Source: Cloeon dipterum (Eukaryota; Arthropoda; Insecta; Ephemeroptera; Baetidae). From it: 64,000 nucleotides of DNA. This document shows positions 21,801-33,681 of the stretch, piece after piece (position 1 is the stretch's first letter; every line of letters begins with the position of its first letter). Location of the stretch: NCBI RefSeq assembly GCF_949628265.1, contig NC_088788.1, positions 18,538,001-18,602,000 on the forward strand. Direction: 5' to 3'. The notes under the pieces were generated by a model. The model was not told where the DNA came from. It ran no database searches and saw only the letters and a program-made list of their open reading frames with translations. A program made the translations under genes and the position numbers.

Positions 21801-24800
21801 CGGGGGTGCGCTTGAGTTATTAAGTGGCCCGGCGCCTTGTCTTTAAAAAAGCGCCTGCCTCACATCATCTGCTTCTTCCTGAACCACTTAAGTAACGAGA
21901 AATCTGTCGCCTCGCTTTTAACTGCAGTCTGTGATCTGTGATGCGTCTGCGGGGTTGATTTTCACTATACCTGAAAATACAAGCGGGGTGCGATTTTTTT
22001 GTCCACGAGCACAGTGTGATGTGCGCATATATCCGTTTATGCGCAGGTCAAAATTTATTGTTAGTTCACGTTTCTTTATGAGAAAACAAACGAACCGCAT
22101 TGGAAACACCATGTATGGGGTCGACACCCGCTATGCGCACAAAATTGTCAACAAAGATGGTCACACCCTTGAGCTAGTAACATCACCATGATTATGACAG
22201 ACAAAAATATCTTTTGTCCAAAAAATCTTTTGAACGCAGCTCGATGTTACGCGATTTAGCATTTTAAATGTCTTTCTTTTGAGATCGGGTGACCCCCCTG
22301 CGATAGTAACCTCTCGTCCTTATGGCCACAATGGAGGAGCTTCTTCGTTCATTGTACCGCAACAGGGTACTTTTTTTATTGAAACGCCAAGAACTTGTTC
22401 CTGTAAACATTAAATCACGCATGCTGGTAAGGTGCAAATCAGCAACTAGCGTGTTGGAAAGCTTTCACAATCCTTCTAAATCCGAATTGAATCGTCGTTG
22501 CAATGCAAGAGAGTCAAATGTAGGCGATAATCAGATCGCATATATCGCTGGTTTTCCTAAAAAAATACTTAAAATTGCATGACTCATTCTTCCCTGATGA
22601 TTCTGTGTGTCATCCTCTATATTTTAGAAGTAACCATTAATCTTGTAACATCCATTAATCTTGAAAGGCAGCGAACCGACGCAAACATATTTTTAAGTTT
22701 ATCCTGTTTGTGCGTGTCCTCAGCGCAGCAAGGAAAGGGGTAGCAAAATGTACCCTTCCAATCCCACCAGCTAGGTCATTTACCTTTAATCCACTGCTCA
22801 TTTGTTACAGACGGCAGGCGACGAACGCCTAGCCCACTTCCCCTAGAGTCCACTATGAATTCGACTCTACAGGCAGGAGCTGCCGCCGCTGCTGCTGCAG
22901 CAGCCGCGGCTGCAGGCGGCGACCAGTCCGTTCGCCGATACAGAACGGCCTTCACCCGTGATCAACTGACTCGCCTGGAGAAGGAATTCTTCAAGGAGAG
23001 CTACGTCTCCAGGCCGCGAAGATGCGAACTCGCAGCCGAGCTTAATCTTCCAGAAGCCACAATCAAGGTACGTGATCACCATCGTAAATTGAGAAGGGTT
23101 GATATGATTGGAACATTGAATATTATTTTTCAAATCCTGGGAGTTGTTTTGAAAGAGATGCTTTGTAAAATAAGCACCTATGATCGAATAGCAAGAAATG
23201 GAATTTATTCAGGTGTGAGGGTAGGATAATATATTTACGAAAAGATATAGCTTGGGCTTAAAACAAAATTTAACACAAGCTGAGTAAATATAAGAGATTG
23301 CTTTGTTTGCAAACAACATTTCAGCAATAAATCATTTTTACAAGCAATAAATGAAATCATTATGCCATTGTGTGTTGGAAAAAGACTACTTTTTGCCCTG
23401 ACGTTTTGATTTGTTACACAAGAGGCCTTCCAAAGAATAGGTATAGCCCTGAGTTTATGAAATACAGTGGCGACAAAATTGAGTCTTCTATTCGATAAAT
23501 TTTTAAAGAACTTCTCGTAAGCTTCGTGCTGAAGCTGTTGGTTTGGGACTCAATCAGGTTGCTGCTAACAACAGCAGACAGTAGGATGAAAGTGAAGTTT
23601 ACAAGAGCCGCACATTACATAGGAGAGGACGAGCGCGTTGAGTGAATAATCACTTACTTGGTTGCTTTGATAAATAATGGTATAGCTATTTTCAATGGGA
23701 TAGCACGCGGCTGGCGCAGGTGCAAACCATCCTCTCTGCAACATTATTATGGCGCGCGGACGAATTAATAGCCGTTTCGATTTCACCGCGTTTTGTTTTG
23801 TTCAGGCTCGCGGGGGCGTGCGAGGAAGAACAAGACGCTATAAAAATGCCGCACACACGCATATTTCTTAACATCTCGTCTCTAATGGATATGATGGACA
23901 CATTTCGGATTAAAGAGTACTTAGCACTTCTTCAGGGCAATGTAGTTAACACTCACATTTTTTGTCAAAAGACCGTGCCGCCAGCGCCGTGCCTCTCCAT
24001 TCTCCGCACTCATGATTGCTGTTTAATTCTCACTTATGTATTGCAAGCAGTTAGCACCTTCTGTTTGCCTACCAAACACACCTGCGCGCTGCTTGCTCTG
24101 ACGCATGCCTTATTCTTTCTTATTCCGTTTTCATCGCGTCTGCGCTAATTAATATGAATAGACGCGGACACTTTGTTGTCCACACCGCTCGCATTTCCGG
24201 CTTGGAAAATTTTCTTCGGACCGTGTCAAGATTTTTGTTTCTTTTAGGAAATGAAAATATTTTCTACCCTTAAAAATAAAAAAATCGGACAATTTTAGGC
24301 GTGGAAATTTTTTTGAGAGAAAAAACAATAATTTTGTGCATTAGAGCAGATAGAGGTCTAAAAAAGCCATAAACATAAATAAATCCGATATTTCCAAACA
24401 ACCGCTCAATGCTTCTTACGTATAAATTTTTTTATTTCTGCCCTTTGTCGGGAAATACCATACCTGAACATTTAAAGAAATCAGATAGTTAAATACCTTG
24501 ATAATCTTCCTTTAGAAATACTCCTTATTAAAATCAATGCTTTTATTTGTTCAAAAGAAACCGCGTGCCGCGCCGATTTCCAAAAATGTTGTACGGGATA
24601 AGGATTAATCGTGATTACAACATTTTTGTTGCTCAATTTATTGGTTCACAGATAAAAGAATTCAATTTTTAAATTCCTTGACGAGAAAAATATGCGAGAT
24701 GAGTCAGAAAAAAGAATAAAATTTAAAATAGTGGATTTATTTCTGACGAGTAATTCACATTTGGTTGCTTCACCTAATTCTACCCTCAGCTCTGTTAAAA

Positions 24801-25371
24801 ATGAAAATTTTAAAGCTGTATGCTCGGCGTGACGCGAATCAAGGCTAATCATCGGTCTTTATTGTTGCAGGTGTGGTTCCAAAACAGGCGCATGAAAGAC
24901 AAGCGCCAACGCGTCGCCTTCACGTGGCCCTTTGCCATGGTCGACCCGAGCCTGGCTGCTAGCTTCCTGCACCAAATGGCAGTGAACAGCCCCGCCGCTT
25001 ACTCGCCATACGGGTATTACAGCAACCCACTGCGCTACGCACCCTACCCAATGCGGCCACAGCCGACCAGCCCTAGCATGCTGGCCAGCAGCGCCCCGAT
25101 GCTCGGTTCTTTCCTCAGGGTGCCGACCCTGACGCCGCCTGGCGACGTGGCCTTTTGCAGCCACACCGATCCGTTGACATGCCGTTGCGCCAGTAGGCTG
25201 ACTTCCTTCCCCTCCAGCCTGCGAATTCCGTCCCAACGGCAGGAGGACAGAACCGACTCGCCCAGTAGCTCCCTCGGCAGCCCCAGCAGCCCTCAGCAGA
25301 CCATCACCGCCACGACGTCCACGCGAACGCATCAACTCTTTCAGCCGTACAAGTCGGACAACTCCAACTGA
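18833..25371 (+). CDS. eve: Even-skipped homeodomain transcription factor
   Basis: Nuclear DNA-binding repressor of the Eve/Evx class, a pair-rule or segmentation and neural regulator in arthropods. Four coding exons (18833-18886, 19948-20050, 22811-23067, 24871-25371) give 304 residues. The ATG at 18833 opens an 18-residue first exon; the frame upstream has no ATG. Exon 2 carries the family's TPPGTPSPP stretch (residues 31-39). Exon 3 has a run of 12 alanines (76-87) and the homeodomain start [13 protein letters not shown]. The homeodomain is residues 93-152 and contains [20 protein letters not shown] and [13 protein letters not shown]. Intron 3 falls exactly between homeodomain positions 46 and 47, the known Eve position. 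The C-terminus ends [11 protein letters not shown], like the Groucho-recruiting LFKPY motif of fly Eve. Pro/Ser-rich sequence fills the rest. Introns 1-3 are about 1.1, 2.8 and 1.8 kb, much longer than elsewhere in the window. Confidence 0.95.
18887..19947 (+). other. eve intron 1
   Basis: 1.06 kb, starting GTAAGT and ending in a T-rich tract and ATTTTAG. No repeat or additional exon recognised. Confidence 0.75.
20051..22810 (+). other. eve intron 2
   Basis: 2.76 kb, starting GTAAGA and ending TTGTTACAG. It contains an old SINE fragment (22325-22460). Parts around 21000-21900 are CpG-richer than the average flank and may be regulatory. No exon recognised. Confidence 0.7.
22325..22460 (-). 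mobile_element. SINE fragment G inside eve intron 2
   Basis: The plus strand reads TTGAAACGCC and then AAATCACGCATGCTGG followed by AAGGTGCAAATCAGCAA. This matches the middle of copy A (TTGAAACGCT, AAATCACGCATGCTGG, AAGGTGCAAACCAGCAA). Both ends are lost. Confidence 0.65.
23068..24870 (+). other. eve intron 3 (inside the homeobox)
   Basis: 1.8 kb with GTACGT donor and TTGTTGCAG acceptor. No additional exon or clear repeat. Confidence 0.85.
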
Positions 25372-25470
25372 AATGTTAGCTGATAGATTATCATACCCAG
25401 GGAACGTGTTAATTTTTTTAACCATTCACCCCTCGCATTTCATCAAAATTTTATTTATAACGCTAAAAGC

Positions 25471-25476
25471 AATAAA
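25471..25476 (+). terminator. Likely eve polyadenylation signal
   Basis: AATAAA lies 100 bp after the eve stop codon. It is the first canonical signal downstream on this strand. Confidence 0.55.
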
Positions 25477-25479
25477 AAA

Positions 25480-28400
25480 TCAAATCCATGCACATCACCA
25501 ACAGCTCGCATACGCTTCTTTCACACCACGTTCCTTGCAGTTTGAAATTCACAATAGGATTAGTTAATATATTTGTAGGTTTATTATACGGATGATTTCA
25601 ATTTTTTTTATTCTTTATTATGGTCTAACCCATCAATAATTTTATTCGTTCCGAAGTGGATTAATTTTAAAATTGTTCCTGTTTAACTGGTAAATCCAAC
25701 TTAACTTAATTTAATTATAAATCAAATTTAATTCATTTTTAAAGAAATTTAAAGAAGGATTTCATTTCCTCTCATTACGGTAAAGTTCCAAATAGACAGT
25801 TTCCAATAAAATGTTTTCGTTCATCTCATAATGGAACAATTTTTAAATCCTATCTCACTAAATGGAAAATGGGTCTGAACTGAATGGTAGTATATTTAAA
25901 CGTTTTACGTTTATTCGAATTTGTTGACCTTAGGTTAACGTTTAAGCTATATATGTTGAGCAAGTGTTTCTATATTTGGCGTACACTGCTCCTTCTATGT
26001 CAAATCGGCCCAGGTGTCATTTGTGCTCTTTTCCAGTTCCAACTGATAAACTGGAAAATGGGGTCAATGACTCATTTAAGAAACGCATTGCGTGGATCAA
26101 AAATAGATAGTTGACGCATTCCTGAGGGAATAGCTATATAAGATTGGTGCAGGGTTGATTGGGGGTCGGAGCGGCGTTACCTGCTTCTTTTATATGAGTT
26201 TTTGAACAATTTCTGTTGCTCAAATGTATAAATCACTGTGAACAAATAAAACGAATGAAAACATACCAAAAAGATATTTTTATTCCAGAAAAAAAACTAG
26301 AAATAATTATTCAATGAAACTTTGAAACGCATAGAAAGCTCCAGTAGCTAGTCAAGCGTGCATCAATTAAGCAATTCCGCATTAAGATATTGATAATAAG
26401 GAAACAAGCGTGGAGCAAGAGCAGAAAAAATCAGATTTCACTGCGGTACACACCCAATATTTGCATTAATGGTTCTAATAATAATGAAAAGAGGAAGCTG
26501 CTTTTTCGGAGTGAGTCATTCGAGGCAGGGCAATAAACTTTCATTTTCCGGCGTGCCATCCATAAAAGTGCGTACTCGTATAATTGCGTCTCGGCCGGGC
26601 GATAGATAGCACGCGATTCGAGCTGAGCAGCAGAGATTGTGATGATGCAGGCATAAAGTTGCTGCGGCCGCGGGATGCGACTCCACGCCAACTGATCATT
26701 GGGCATGATAGCACATTGCTCGATGGCGCCTGATCTCATTTGATAAAGCCCGGCTGGCTGCCGACTTGCAGGGGCAAGAAAGAGACGCCTCTGCCGCCGC
26801 AGCTCTCGTCGTTTCGCAACTTTAGCACAATTCCTTTCAAAATACGCGCGGGCGACGTTTCCCTTTTCATATATAGAGACGTCCACTCGGCTCGGGAATT
26901 TTTTCTTCCATTATGGCCACTTATTGGCTGGCCTTTTCCCTTCTTTTCTTTCATTTATTCCTGGCTTTATCTCCGGCTCTTTGCCTAGATTTACTTGGCA
27001 CGGAGTTTGCATCTCTTTATTATTATATCTCTGGTCGTTTTCTGGTATTATTTCGCTTCTGCCCAGAATTTGGTCGAGGAGAAATTGTCAAGCAATGCAC
27101 TAAAATATTTGAGGCGACAAGCGAGATTAAAATTAAAGCTACGTTGTAAATCACTATCCTTAAACGAGTGAAGGGCGTTCTTTTCATGAAAAGAATAAGT
27201 TTAAAAGTGATATTTATGATTTTTAGGGGCTATTGAGTTATTCTGTTCCTTTGTATATTCAATACTTAGGAAAATAAATGCCATGCACCGATGTGTATCA
27301 TTTATCACACTCCAAGGTAAACAACCTTAAACCCATCGGCAGGTCGCAGGGAATATCATGAGTGATATGGTTGAGTAAATTTGTAAACGCATTATTACCA
27401 CAATATTGCAAGCTATATGTGACGCAAGTATTACAAAAGCTCATGATTTTCAAAGATATTTTCAGACTAAGCCCGTTCCGGATTGGGATTTCTCTTGAGT
27501 AAAGCCCACGCCGGTGAATCCCTCGAAACTTTATTTGGACAGTAAATAAAACCAACACGTACATTTAAGATCACAATTTATAAATGAAGACGGGAATAGT
27601 CTCGAAACAAAAACACAATCATAGAAAAAACTGAAATCACAGATAATAATCACGCGAGATATTTTAATTGCACGACCCTTTTAGGTTTACACGCATTTCG
27701 CGTTGGCCGAACAGGCTATAAAAGAGGCGAGATCGAATTTGGGCCCGATCCAAAATAAACAGAAAATAATTGAGAGTCGTCAAGCTGTCGGGCCGCTATT
27801 AGGCGCTAGCATTATGCAGTAAAATGAGAGCGTGCGTGTCGCTCAACAAGAATATCAAGCCGCTTTTTTATACGCGTCCGCAGCTCCGCACCCGCGTCGC
27901 AGCCCTTTAGTCGTCAAATGAAAATACAAATGGAGGCGGAACTTTCAAAGAGGAAGTAAAGTGTTCGGCGACAATTTGTGCGCGCCTGAAATAAAAAGCA
28001 TTCCCATATAGACAAGGGTTCCGCTGTATATAATGGAATGCCACTTTACTTGGAGCCACCCAACGCAAACCAGAAAAGGTTTTGGATGTCACTCTGCCTC
28101 TTGATCTCGTAAAATAAAACCCGCAGCTCCCACGCAAACGGAGAGTTCCGCTACTTAATTATGATTCTTTAGAGCTCTGCAGCTGAGAGTCGTTCAATGT
28201 TTTCTCATCCAGTTTATGTCCAATCTAGAAAAAATTTAAAATAGAAGATCAAATGGGAATGCCTAAAGTGATTCAATTAATGATTGAATGGAAATTTTAC
28301 AGGCCTTCATAATTTCTAGATTATCGCAATTTTAAAAGGGCGTGTATATTAATTTAATCGCAAAACTTGAATGTGAAACGAATCCAAAAATAATTCAGGA

Positions 28401-28493
28401 CCAAAGGTGCAATTCAGGGTGCTTTTAAATAAAGTTAAGTTGGCTATTCATAAGTATCTTGTACTTATGAATTTATTGATGGGATATACATAT
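25480..28493. other. Gene-free region downstream of eve, first part
   Basis: No exon recognised. The 151-residue minus-strand frame at 26431-26886 lies in moderately GC-rich DNA and has no family resemblance. The stretch may hold eve 3' enhancers by analogy with other insects. Confidence 0.3.
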
Positions 28494-28587
28494 TCTCCGA
28501 CAGTAAAAATCTTGCTAGCAATTCTTTTACAAAATATTCAATGTCTGCTAATTTATGTGTCAGCCTGGATTTCATTAATTTAGATAC
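28494..28587 (+). repeat. Repeat copy shared with 36899-36992
   Basis: Shared blocks in the same order are TCTCCG, AATTCT-TTACAAAA, TGTCTGCTAATTT-TGTGTCAG and CTGGATTTCATTAATTTAGA. This is a dispersed repeat of about 95 bp visible; the parent element is unknown. Confidence 0.65.
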
Positions 28588-28679
28588 GGATAGATTAGAT
28601 AGATACCCTAATGGCATATAAAAACAAAATCTCGTCCAACAAAATTGGTGTCCCATGAGTCATACTGTACATGCTCATC

Positions 28680-28952
28680 TTTTTTTAACAATATTTTAAT
28701 TAAACTAACAAGCCCATTAGGATATAAATTATGAGCTTTTTAGGATAAAAATATCTGTTGTTAGCTAACACTTCTTGCGGGCAGATGTAATACAACTAAT
28801 ATAGCTTAACATTGCCTCATATATATGGCAAAATGCTTTGTTCCATGTATTGCCAGGATGAACCCAAAGAATGCATGTCTTTCGTAATAGGTTAAAATTG
28901 AATGAGGTATTTATTATTGTCCTTTATATTTTCCCACGGTTTAAACCATGGG
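28680..28952 (+). repeat. Dispersed repeat copy R1 (palindromic end)
   Basis: About 270 bp, over 80 percent identical by eye to 33353-33624. Shared blocks include ATTATGAGCTTTTTAGGATA, GGCAAAATGCTTTGTTCCAT and TTTATTATTGTCCTTT. It ends in the near-palindrome CCCACGGTTTAAACCATGGG. No coding capacity; looks like a small non-autonomous element. Confidence 0.8.
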
Positions 28953-30579
28953 AAAATTAAAGATAATGAAATGTCATTTCAACACTTAAATATCTTTAGG
29001 GCAAGTCTCTTGAAATGCGTTGCAAATAGTACATATTAACCAACAATAAGGTTGACTCAGCATAGTGCAATGACAAAGCAGAGTTCGTTGGCCCTCACAA
29101 TTCTTATGATTTCTCTAACATCGTTACCAAAACCATTTCAAATGGCACCGGAGCTAATTGTATAACTTTAAGGGCTTTAAGGGAATACTCTAACGATGTA
29201 TGACAACGCGCACAAAGCTGAAGATATTGTTATCCTTATATACGACTTTACCGAGACGAAAATGTATAATGATATACATAAAGACCTGCTTTTCTTTTTG
29301 AAAACCAGCAACGTTATTATTATAAATCAAATAAATCGTTTTTTTCCGACAGCCTCATTAGTTCAACTCCATACAAGCCAAATCTGTCACGAATTGGTTT
29401 ATGTTGAATGAGGAAAGCATGAGAATGCATTTTTTTAATGAAAAGCGGAGAGTTCAAAATAATTTTTAACTATCACATTGAAGCTAAAATTCTAAGTTTA
29501 CCTAAATGTTAATATTTAATGTTAGTATAGGCTGCAGTGTGCCAAGTGATTACAGTATAGTGGTAAATTTTGCTACTATTTTACTCACAAGTTTCAGCGG
29601 GTTGATCGCTAACACTACAGATGCCATATTTCTCCTAACGTGATTTTCTTGACTTTAAGTGTGTGTAAAATATTATGGCTTATTTGGAAAAATAAAAACG
29701 AATTGAAATTGAAAAGCCCGCAAATCAAAGGAAAAAGATGCACAAAGACCGGCCACCTGCGATTTCACTTTTATTGTTAGCATTTTTACTTGTTGCAAGT
29801 CGATGGGAAACAAAAACCATTACGTTAGCTTTTTTGACAGTAAAAGGCATGATTAAATTTATTTGAAAGCCGCAGAGTGACTGTGCAGTGGGAGGTGAAT
29901 GTGCAGTAAGGGTGCACTATGCACTCACAACTTTCTACGCCGATCAGAAATCGCATGCTTCAGCATTTTCTAAAAGTAGATAGCACACAGGTGAACTCAG
30001 GGTAAAGTTTAACGCCATCAGGTGTCAGTCACTACAATAGCAACCGCGGGTTTGTGCGCTTAAATTGGACTATCGTAATTATTTTTTTCTTTATTGAGAC
30101 ACTCAAAATGATTCATGCACCGTGGTAGATAAATGCAAGTCCATGACGCCATGAAAGAGCGAAGCTGATTTGGCTTTTGAAAAAATATGCCAGATTTATT
30201 TGTCGTGCTGGTTGTATAAAATCTTGGAAAAATTACCATTCTATCACAAGATTTATTTTCCTATTTAGCCAACTCATTTTTTGCGAATTTTCGAGATGAG
30301 TGTCAATGATTAAAACAAAACAGGGCCCCATTGGTCGATCAATTTAGCCTCTGTTTTAATTAGCCTGGCGGCAGCGCGTGCTAATGAAAGTAAATAGTTG
30401 AAGCGAGGGTGGTTTCTGCGCGCATCAGCCCAGTTAATAGCGTTTTGCGAGCAGGCGGGCGCTGGGGATGCAAACCGGGATTAAATAATGCAGCGAAGAC
30501 ATAAATTCTGGCAACGAGCGAGCGAGCTTGCGCGCGGCAGCTTGTGTTCCGGGCATAATATCGTTATCATGGGGCGGCT

Positions 30580-30720
30580 GGCGCTTTGTCAAATGTGTCC
30601 TCCATGGTGGGCGCCGCTCCAATGGCAGCGGCGCCTCTGAGCCCCTCCATGGGCGCGCCGACCAACCATCATAGCGCGGCCGACTGATATCGGAGCCTGC
30701 ATCATCGGCGAATCATGCCC
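30580..30720. promoter_or_regulatory. CpG-rich stretch with several CCAT/ATGG cores
   Basis: About 140 bp of GC-rich sequence in AT-rich surroundings, containing GGGCGCCGC, GCGGCGCC, GGGCGCGCC and several ATGG/CCAT cores, including AATGGCAGCGG. Pho/YY1-type proteins bind GCCAT, so a Polycomb response element about 5 kb downstream of eve is possible. This is inference; no bound factor can be read from sequence. Confidence 0.25.
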
Positions 30721-32553
30721 CCCTGCCTTGCCTTTGCTGCCAAAGGGACTCGGCACACAGATCGCCTCTCCAGCTAACAATAAGCAAAAGTGGCCCGTGA
30801 GACGAGCACGGCGTGACAGAAGTTGCAACATATTTTATCAGCCTCGAACGCTCTATAGAGAGGATGAGGAATTGATAAGTTAAATAAATCGAAATATTTT
30901 GAAGCTTTAATTTAGGAAAAATATGAAAAAATATATTTATCATAATATAACGAAAAATCCTCGAGAACGAGACACGTTTGATCCTCGCACGGCGCCGCGA
31001 TAGATTTTTAACAGACAAATTAATGCATGAATCAAACAGCATGCATGAACTAAAATGAGGAAATAAGATATGATAGAAAAGTCCTCCTTCGCCCTCTATG
31101 AGCATTTTGCTTTGTCCGATTCTATTCAACATTAAAATGGAGCCTTATATTATTAGCTTTCCTGGCTAGATTTCTCGGAATCTCCCCTTGTTTTTGGTTT
31201 CAATTTTCTCTGTTTCAGCGTGTGTGGCTTGACAAGACTCTATTCCATTCAGCGAAACAAAAACAAACACGTGGATTCCAGTCCAGAGCTCTTTACTTGT
31301 AAAGCTTACAAATTTGAAGTCCCGGGAAAATGTTCTAATTATTTTCGGGAATCCCGAAACCTGAAAACAAATTCATTGCAGGTTAGTCCATACCAAAATG
31401 TCTCAAAAATTTTAATTTGGGGTAAATGGTGTCAAATTTAATTTTCATATTTTTCCTTTCCCTGGTGCATGTTGTCAAATTTAACCATCGGAGCAGTTCC
31501 TGCCGAATATGTGGACATTTGGAGCATGATTGGGTATTAGACGAGTTTTGGCGTTGAAATTTTCTGCTCGGGATCCGAATTTCCCAGGTATTCCCGAAAA
31601 TTTCCCGGTCCCGATGGACGCTCTAATTCACACACGTAGATAATTATTAATATATTCACTATTAGCATTGCAATTAGTTTTCTGACCAAAATACTTTCCA
31701 TATAATTATCACTTCTACCTAAAGTCATTTCTTTCCAGAAGCAGGTCCTATAAAAACAATTAATAATTTTATCTTTTACCTCCAAGAATCACTGCCTATA
31801 ACATTTATTGAACCTGCTGTTGTAAGTTCGTCGTAAGGTGCACACTTATTACGTAATTTCCACTTACACCAACACAAATTTGTCTAATGAAACTCCATTC
31901 ATGTGTATAACCGTGAGAAAGTTATTTCAAAAATGTCTAATTCTTCCTTTATTCTCCCACACACGTCGCATTCCTTTTTTTGACACATTTGTTTCAAAAC
32001 CTTATACCATTTTTATTACTGAAATAAGTTTAACAGTGGCGGGAGCTAAGTTTCTATAAGCTGGACATCATGATGCTTTTATCGTTGTATATAAAAATTG
32101 TATTTTTCCATTTTTAGAAGTTATAAGTTTATTTAAAAAATAATTTTTTCTTCTGTCACAAAATTTAGTTTAAATAAAAATTATTGAAAATGTGTTTATA
32201 GCCGTTACATCTAAAAACACATTTAACAACCTATTATTTGTCCGAATCTGCAGTCTGGAAACAGAAAACATCCGCGAGTTAGTCCCCTAGTATAGAGAGA
32301 GCACACTCTTATCGATCTGCGGAGCGTCAGCCAATTTATATATGAAGCAATTCATTTCTTCTAAGGTTGGATATAAAAAAGAAGATGAGGAGGAATAAGA
32401 AATATGAGCACAGTTCGCGTATTTTTACGACAGCTCACAAAAGAGAATAAAGACGGGCGCAGATATGGCACATCAGAGGCAAGCTTGGTGCTGCGCGCGT
32501 GATATTGCTTTTCTCATGGCACTTCCATTATCATACGCCTTGTGTGAGTCTAG

Positions 32554-32560
<7 letters not shown>

Positions 32561-32589
<29 letters not shown>
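32561..32589 (+). repeat. (TC)n microsatellite
   Basis: About 28 bp of perfect TC dinucleotides. Confidence 0.9.
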
Positions 32590-32590
<1 letters not shown>

Positions 32591-33300
32591 CTGCTGGATG
32601 CTGTGATGACTCAGAATATACAATATATTTTCCTCCATATAGTCTCGAGACGCATGAACGCCATTATGGTCCCATGAACACAGCAGCAGCGGCGTAGCCG
32701 CGCTATGCTCATTTTTATAAGTTAATTATGGCGGGCACCATATAACTCGGGGCATCATGGCTAACAGCTACTTTGCTGATGCACATATAGCACACTGTTA
32801 AATGACGCGTTAAAAGTATTATTAATATGCCTTTCAACGCCGTCTTGAGTGGCTGCTGATTCGCTCTTATTGGACGTCACACACACACAACATTGATTTT
32901 CAGCTTCACTGAATAGCTCCTATCTGGTGGGTCTCGAAACATTGTTGACTCACAGTTAATGAAAATTGTTGTTATTTCACTAAACTTAATTTTAATCCAA
33001 TTGAACAAAATAATTAAAAATCATTTCGAAAAAAATGTTTAACCTGGAAGAAATTTGAATTTTTACCATTGTCATCAGCTTTAACCATGTAAAGGCCAAT
33101 ATTGTCAGTTTATCATGAGTCATTCTTCGTTTTCATAGTTTCGTAGTAGATGCGGGTTAAATTGGGAAAGGAGCGATGATAAAGTTACATATCGGATGTT
33201 TGAGTTTTCTTCTTATTAATTGATCATTATGACACTTTGACCAGCTAGATCCGGGTCCTTCTCAATTAAACGCTCGGCACTTTATATATTATTGCGATCT

Positions 33301-33354
33301 AACTGGTTGAATGTCCGATGAAATCTAATTCAAATTAAAATTCTGTCTCTGTTT
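33301..33354 (+). repeat. Left 54-bp direct repeat flanking R2
   Basis: Starts AACTGGTTGAATGTCC and ends TGTCTCTGTTT. It recurs with about 6 differences at 33628-33681, immediately after the R2 element. Confidence 0.8.
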
Positions 33355-33627
33355 TTTTTAACAATTTATTTAATAAACTAACAAACCCGTTAGGATAGAA
33401 ATTATGAGCTTTTTAGGATAAAAATATGTGTTGTTAGTTAACACTTCTTGCTGGCAGACAAAATAAATCGAATAGATTAAAATTGCCCCATATAAATGGC
33501 AAAATGCTTTGTTCCATGTATTGCCAGGATGAACCCAAAGAATTGCATGTCTTAGGTAATAGGTTAAATTTGAATGAGGAATTTATTATTGTCCTTTGTA
33601 TTTTCCCACGGTTTAAACCATGGGTAA
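33353..33627 (+). repeat. Dispersed repeat copy R2 (palindromic end)
   Basis: Second copy of the 28680-28952 repeat, in the same orientation and of nearly the same length, again ending in CCCACGGTTTAAACCATGGG. It is enclosed by the 54-bp direct repeats, suggesting an insertion that duplicated its target or a later local duplication. Confidence 0.8.
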
Positions 33628-33681
33628 AACTGGTTGAAAGTCCAGTGAAATCAAATTCAAATTAAAAATATGTCTCTGTTT
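33628..33681 (+). repeat. Right 54-bp direct repeat flanking R2
   Basis: Starts AACTGGTTGAAAGTCC and ends TGTCTCTGTTT; see the left copy at 33301-33354. Confidence 0.8.

Larger units (their letters stand above)
28953..33300. other. Gene-free region downstream of eve, second part
   Basis: No exon recognised. It contains a CpG-rich stretch at 30580-30830, a TC microsatellite at 32561-32589 and TCCCGGG-rich degenerate sequence at 31315-31620. Confidence 0.3.

Noticed and set aside
24859-25425. 188-codon frame opposite eve exon 4
   Set aside because: Shadow of the GC-rich coding exon on the other strand.
26431-26886. 151-codon open frame on the minus strand
   Set aside because: No domain or family resemblance, overlaps other frames of similar length; likely chance in moderately GC-rich DNA.
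31315-31620. TCCCGGGAA-rich segment as a repeat partner of 44620-44820
   Set aside because: Only short shared words (AAAATGTCTCAAAAA, GGTGTCAA, CCCGGGAAA) in roughly the same order; too weak by eye to claim common origin.
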